Assembly (NCBI GenBank): GCA_007258455.2
Contig: VDFB02187600.1
Span: forward strand, 1-64,000
DNA from: Sequoia sempervirens
Taxonomy: Eukaryota > Streptophyta > Pinopsida > Cupressales > Cupressaceae
Direction: 5' to 3'
Length of the DNA stretch: 64,000 nt
Part shown: positions 59,907 through 64,000 of the stretch, in pieces
How the letters are laid out: each line of letters opens with the position of its first letter
Numbering within the stretch: the stretch's first letter is position 1
Translations under genes and position numbers: made by a program
The notes under the pieces: generated by a model
What the model was told of the DNA's origin: nothing
The model's input: the letters and a program-made list of their open reading frames with translations, nothing else
Database searches by the model: none

Positions 59907-62900
59907 ATTTCTCTATTTAGTACATCAGTGTGGGAGATTCTGTATTTCTTTGAGAATAATGTTTTTTGTGTTGTGGTTCTAAAGTTAGACTTACTAATTT
60001 CAGTTGAATGTGAATATGAAGAAAGATCAAATATGGAAGTCGCTTGCATGGAGAAGTGTATGTATGATTGAATTTTTTTTATTAGGTCCAATTCCTGGTT
60101 GACCTAATACATGATATATGTTGTGAAGATTAAGTATATAATGCAAATGTTTTTAGGATCTATTTTAGGTCCATACCGACCTAAATTATATGCTACACAT
60201 TTGATTTGAGCAATAAAAAGTTTTTGAATCATGCACCAAATCTAAAATGTCTCGATACTAAAGTGTTTGTCACAAAAAGATCTTCACGTCGACTATTCAC
60301 ACTTGAAAAGTTGGCTCTTTATTGCAAGTTATAGCAAAAAAAAATAAAAAAAATACCCCTTTTACAATGTTTGGAGCCAACAAAGCTATTTTGAATTATT
60401 TTTGGTCACATCTAATTAGACCAACCTAATTGATGTATGTGGATGTAATTGGGTATATATATGCAAGGTAGTTTTGAGTTGTGATTAATGGATGCGAGAG
60501 CATAAGTGGCACATCAAGTGCATGAGGTCTCATATTATGTGAACATGCAAATTCAAAGGTGTGAGATTTGGATAAGAGCAAAATTGTTGAGCGATTGTTA
60601 AGAAGAGTAGTATTTTGTATTCAAAGCTTCAAAGGAATTGAAATTAAACACAAGGAAGGTGTACTTTTTCTAGTACATTAGTGTGGGAGATTTTGCATTT
60701 CTTTGAGAAGAATTTTTTTGTGTTGTGGTTCTAAAGTTAGACTTACTAATTTCGGTTGAGTGTGAATATGAAGAAAGATCAAATCTGGAAGTTGCTTCCA
60801 TGGAGAAGTGTATGTATGATTGATTTTTTTTTATTAGGTCCAATTCCTGGTTGACCTAATACATGATATATGTTGTGAAGATTAAGTATATAATGCAGAT
60901 GTTTTTAGGATCTATTTTAGGTCCATATCAACCTAAATTATATGTTACACGTTTGATTTGAGCAGGAAGAAGTTTTTGAATCATGTGTGGAGCCAAAAAA
61001 GCTATTTTGAATTATTTTTGGTCACATCTAATTAGGCCGACCTAATTGATGCATGTGGATGTAATTGGGTATATATATGCAAGGTAATTTTGAGTTGTGA
61101 GTAATGGATGAGAGAGCATAAGTAGCACATCAGGTGCATGAGGTCTCATATTATGCGAACATGCAAATTCAAAGGTGTGAGATTTGGATAAGAGGAGAAT
61201 TTTTGAGTGATTGTTAAGCAGAGGGTCGATCCCACAATAGTGGTTTACAATTTTTGGCCAAACTGGACACTGAAATTATAATTTTTAACAAAATCTTCAC
61301 ATTTAGGCACCTATAGCGGCTAAACCATGAGGAATTTGAAGATGATGCAAACTAGAGTCTCGTCAAATTTTGTCTATAGATTCTAGAAATATTTTTTTCA
61401 AAATTTTTGGAATCAGATTGTACTTATTTTTCCATCTCCCATGAAAACTGGTTTTTTTCAAAAAACATCATTTTTAAAAAGTGAGGCACACCGTATAACG
61501 CATAATTTTTTTTCCATGAAGCATAAAATTCTAATTCTTTCGAATTTAGATTTGTAACTCTGATATTTAGTGCTTCTACCTAGTTAGATAGTTTTTTATT
61601 GAATATTTTTTCTTTAATCAAGTTTCAAAGTCAAACCAATTACAATTCAGACATAGCGCGACCGTATAACGCATAACTTTTTTTGTATATATTAAAATTC
61701 AATTTATTTATTTTGTTGGATCAAGGACTTCAATATCTGGTGCACTCATATTTTTCAATTTTTTTTTTGATAATCTGCTAGTTTTCTACATGTGTAGAAC
61801 AAAGACCTTCATTTTGATGAAAAACCTATGTTTAATAAAACTAAAAAACAAATACATAATAAAACCAAAACATATTAAAATTATATTTGTTGGATAGCTC
61901 ATTCAGAGGAATACCTGATTCTAGTTAGGTTCGTGAAGTCTCCTCTATTTTCATCCTCAACCCGAGCTTCGAAGGGAAAAAATTCTTATTTTTTTGTGCC
62001 TGAGAGCAGTGAGGTGGGAAAAGGGGGGTTCATTAGAACCAAGGGGGTTCTAGCGAACCCCTAGGGGTTTGAGCGAACCAAGGTTCATTCAAACCCCCTT
62101 TCAAAAAGAGGTTTTCATTTTTTTTTTGGTGGGATGGGGTCCACCTTGCATTTAACTAGTTTGCACAAACCAAGGTTCATTCGAACCCCAAAAACCAAAA
62201 TTTTTGGTATGGGGTCCTTTTTTGCCAATTTTCCTTCCTCACTCAAATTGTAAACCACTTTTGTGGGTTTACCTAGTAGTATTTTTTATTTAGAGCTTCA
62301 AAGGAATTGAAATTAAATAGAAGGAAGGTGTAATATGTTTAGTACATCAATGTGGGAGATTCTACATTTCTTTGAGAAGAATTTTTTTTGTGTTGTGGTT
62401 CTAAATTTAGACTTACTAATTTTGGTTGAGTGTGAATATGAAGAAAAATCAAATCTGGAAGTCGGTTGCATGGAGAAGTGTATGTATGATTGAATTTTTT
62501 TTATTAGGTCCAATTCCTGGTTGACCTAATACATGATATATGTTGTGATTATTAAGTATATACTGCAGATGTTTTTAGGATCTATTTTAGGTCCATACCA
62601 ACCTAAATTATATGTTACACATTTGATTTGAGCATGAAGAAGTTTTTGAATCATGTGTCGAGCTGACAAAGGTATTTTAAATTATTTTTGGTCACATCTA
62701 ATTAGGCTGACCTAATTTATGTATGTGGATGTAATTGGGTATATATATGCAAGGTTATTTTGAGTTGTGAGTAATGGATGAGAGAGCATAAGTGGCACAT
62801 TAGGTGTGTGAGGTCTCATATTATGGGACAATACGAATTCAAAGGTGTGAGATTAGGATAAGAGTCGAATTGTTGAGTGATTGTTAAGCAGAGTAGTATT

Positions 62901-62955
62901 TTGTATTCAAAGCTACAAAGGAATTGAAATTAAACACAAGGAAGGTGTACTTTGT
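59907..62955 (+). repeat. Three large tandem units inside the solo LTR
   Basis: Units begin at about 59918, 60673 and 62339 with 'gtacatcagtgtgggagat' or close variants. They share 'ggttgacctaatacatgat', 'atctattttaggtccata', 'ggtcacatctaatta' and 'gaggtctcatattatg'. Unit 1 (about 755 bp) has extra sequence at about 60230-60360. Unit 2 contains the family-2 TIR element. Unit 3 is about 617 bp. The minus-strand open frames starting MDLIKKIQSYIHF in units 1 and 3 are repeat copies without domain support. Confidence 0.85.
61223..62273 (-). mobile_element. TIR element family 2, copy b
   Basis: The left end is GGGTCGATCCCACAATAGTGG. The right end, read on the minus strand, is GGTAAACCCACAAAAGTGG, and both continue TTTACAATTT. 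It is inverted relative to copy a and shares its interior, including the 'gaaccaaggttcattcaaac' palindromic cluster (about 62040-62190) and two 'gtataacgcataa' copies (61490, 61660). The empty site is seen in unit 3 (62888, 'aagcagagtagtatttt'). No clean target duplication remains. 1051 bp. Confidence 0.83.
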
Positions 62956-63293
62956 ATTAGTTCACATTTTGGCTAAGTAGCCATCTTTATTTTGTATCTA
63001 ATTATGGTTATGAGCCTTATAAGGACAACGTGTCCTGATAGTGAGCGGGCATATAGTAAACTATATCCGGATAAAATATATTATGAGCTAATCCTCACCG
63101 TGGTTTTTCCCTTTTTGGGTTTTCCATGTAAAAATCTTGGTGTTCATGTATCATGTGATCTTGTGGATGTTTTATACTTTCATTCCTTATTTATGTTGAT
63201 ATGTTTTGATGATTGGATAAGTTGTGTTCAAAATTTTAATAGAATATTGATTCACCCCTCCCCCTCTCAGTATTTTGGGAGTTCAACATATCT

Positions 63294-63515
63294 ACGACAC
63301 CCTCATTTTTCCCTAGTTTCATTAGAAAAAGAGATCTCCCATGGATAGAATTTACGTTCAACCTGGAGGCGAGTCAATTCTATGGGTATGGGGATTTGTT
63401 GTTTCCTAATGACAAAAATCATTGAAATGCACTTTTGGAAGATAAATATAAAATACTTAATGAACTCAATTATGTGATGTAAAACTTGAAATGCAAAAAT
63501 TAAGGATAGTGTTAT
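63294..63515 (-). repeat. Right arm of large inverted repeat, outer part
   Basis: Reverse complement of about 57190-57420, including 'aaaagagatctcccatgg' and 'ctcaattatgtgatgtaaaa'. It marks the outer end of the inverted repeat; similarity stops near 63515. Confidence 0.78.
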
Positions 63516-64000
63516 GCCCTACATACATGCCCCAACTTTGCTTGGCAAAGTCAAGGACCCCCTTTTGTTTTCCTTTGTTCCATTGTTTGGTTCAGGTTCA
63601 GGTATCAGAATGGAACTGGAATAAGGAACATTTTCAAGGTTCCTATTCCTATCCTCATCTAGTCCCAATCCCAATCCTCACTTTCCCTTCGAGCATTGTT
63701 CGGGTTCATGCACTAATTTTGTTCCTGATCCCGATCTCCGGCCCATTTTTGCTTCGTCTTGTCTTTCTCCTTGTTGCGTCTCCATTTTGGTGATTTTCAT
63801 AGTTTCATAAGTTTTCATTAAGTAAATATTTTTATTTCTTTAGAAGGATTTTTTTAGAAATCTTTAAAAAATCATAAAAATTAAAAAAAAGAGAAAACAA
63901 AATAAAAAATATATATATAAAAATCTAAAATTGATAAAAGTTAAAAACTTTTGAGTGATAAAATAAAATAAAAAGGATCCCACAAAACCATGAACTGACC
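63516..64000. other. Right-hand edge, possible start of another LTR
   Basis: 'tgttatgccctacatacatg' at 63510-63529 resembles a gypsy LTR start. The next 270 bp are C-rich ('cccaatcccaatcctcac'). The last 200 bp are A/T-rich with 'aaaataaaataaaaagg'. The window ends before this can be tested. The open stretches here lack domain character. Confidence 0.35.

Larger units (their letters stand above)
59516..63288 (+). mobile_element. Probable solo LTR of a copia element, with internal tandem units
   Basis: It lies between the two halves of the right arm of the inverted repeat, so it is an insertion. It starts TGTTGGAAGAAGG and ends GAGTTCAACA, with flanks GATCT (59511-59515) and TATCT (63289-63293), a 5-bp duplication with one mismatch. 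The 3' part ('ctcaccgtggtttttccc', 'ccatgtaaaaatcttggtg', 'gattcacccctccccctc') is the typical end of a copia LTR and parallels 55150-55366. No internal domain or second LTR is seen. The length is inflated by three tandem units and a TIR element. The left boundary is less certain than the right. Confidence 0.6.

Noticed and set aside
59873..60091. Minus-strand frame MDLIKKIQSYIHF, also at 62313-62513
   Set aside because: Conserved between tandem LTR units as DNA; the second copy changes frame end and no domain is present.
1..64000. CRISPR arrays, bacterial operons, ribosomal RNA genes or organelle insertions
   Set aside because: Tandem repeats present lack spacer structure, and no rRNA or organelle gene sequence was recognised.

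Overview
The window is AT-rich plant nuclear DNA made almost entirely of nested, decayed transposable elements. I found no intact protein-coding host gene. Plant origin is supported by Ty1/copia gag-pol remnants, an L1-type LINE with a C-terminal RNase H, tRNA-derived SINEs with A and B boxes, Met-tRNA primer binding sites, and stop codons clustered at former CHG sites. The depth of nesting and the long, old LTR elements suggest a very large genome, possibly a gymnosperm. That last step is inference; the sequence does not fix the species.

The backbone is a duplicated block. Copy 1 runs from 1 to about 18470, and copy 2 from 20918 to 45754. Each copy has about 3.4 kb of non-coding sequence followed by a Ty1/copia element with a duplicated 5' LTR, gag, protease, integrase, reverse transcriptase and RNase H remnants. 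The insertions differ between the copies, so they came after the duplication. Copy 1 was interrupted at 8083-15851 by a non-coding LTR element (5-bp target duplication AACAT). Copy 2 was interrupted by a 362-bp retroposon (21689-22050), an LTR element with an unfamiliar ORF (22905-30712, target duplication GTTAG), a 103-bp poly(A) insertion (32570-32672), a SINE (33011-33237, 18-bp target duplication), a 7.2-kb LINE (37556-44785, 19-bp target duplication) and a gypsy-style LTR element (45755-50322).

Between the two copies (18470-20917) lie a stretch without recognisable genes, one possible terminal exon with a poly(A) signal, and a tandem tRNA-like SINE. Right of 50.3 kb are fragments of one or two further copia elements (50323-55366), a roughly 1-kb-armed inverted repeat (57180-63515), and a 3.8-kb probable solo LTR (59516-63288) containing three tandem units.

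Two families of terminal-inverted-repeat (TIR) elements are scattered through these layers. Family 1 (GGGTATGTGCAGGATCAT ends) has four copies, at 10971, 13162, 29652 and 55946. Family 2 (GGGTGATCCC ends) has two copies, at 54100 and 61223. Both have GGGT...ACCC ends. Family 1 makes 4-bp target duplications, and family 2 does so at the one copy where this can be read. Neither has coding capacity.

The best candidates for something undescribed are (a) these two TIR families, (b) the 22905-30712 LTR element, whose only ORF carries three CRxH..HSEFxC modules and whose 3' internal region holds two stem-loops with covarying stems, and (c) a third ORF of about 640 codons downstream of RNase H inside the LINE.
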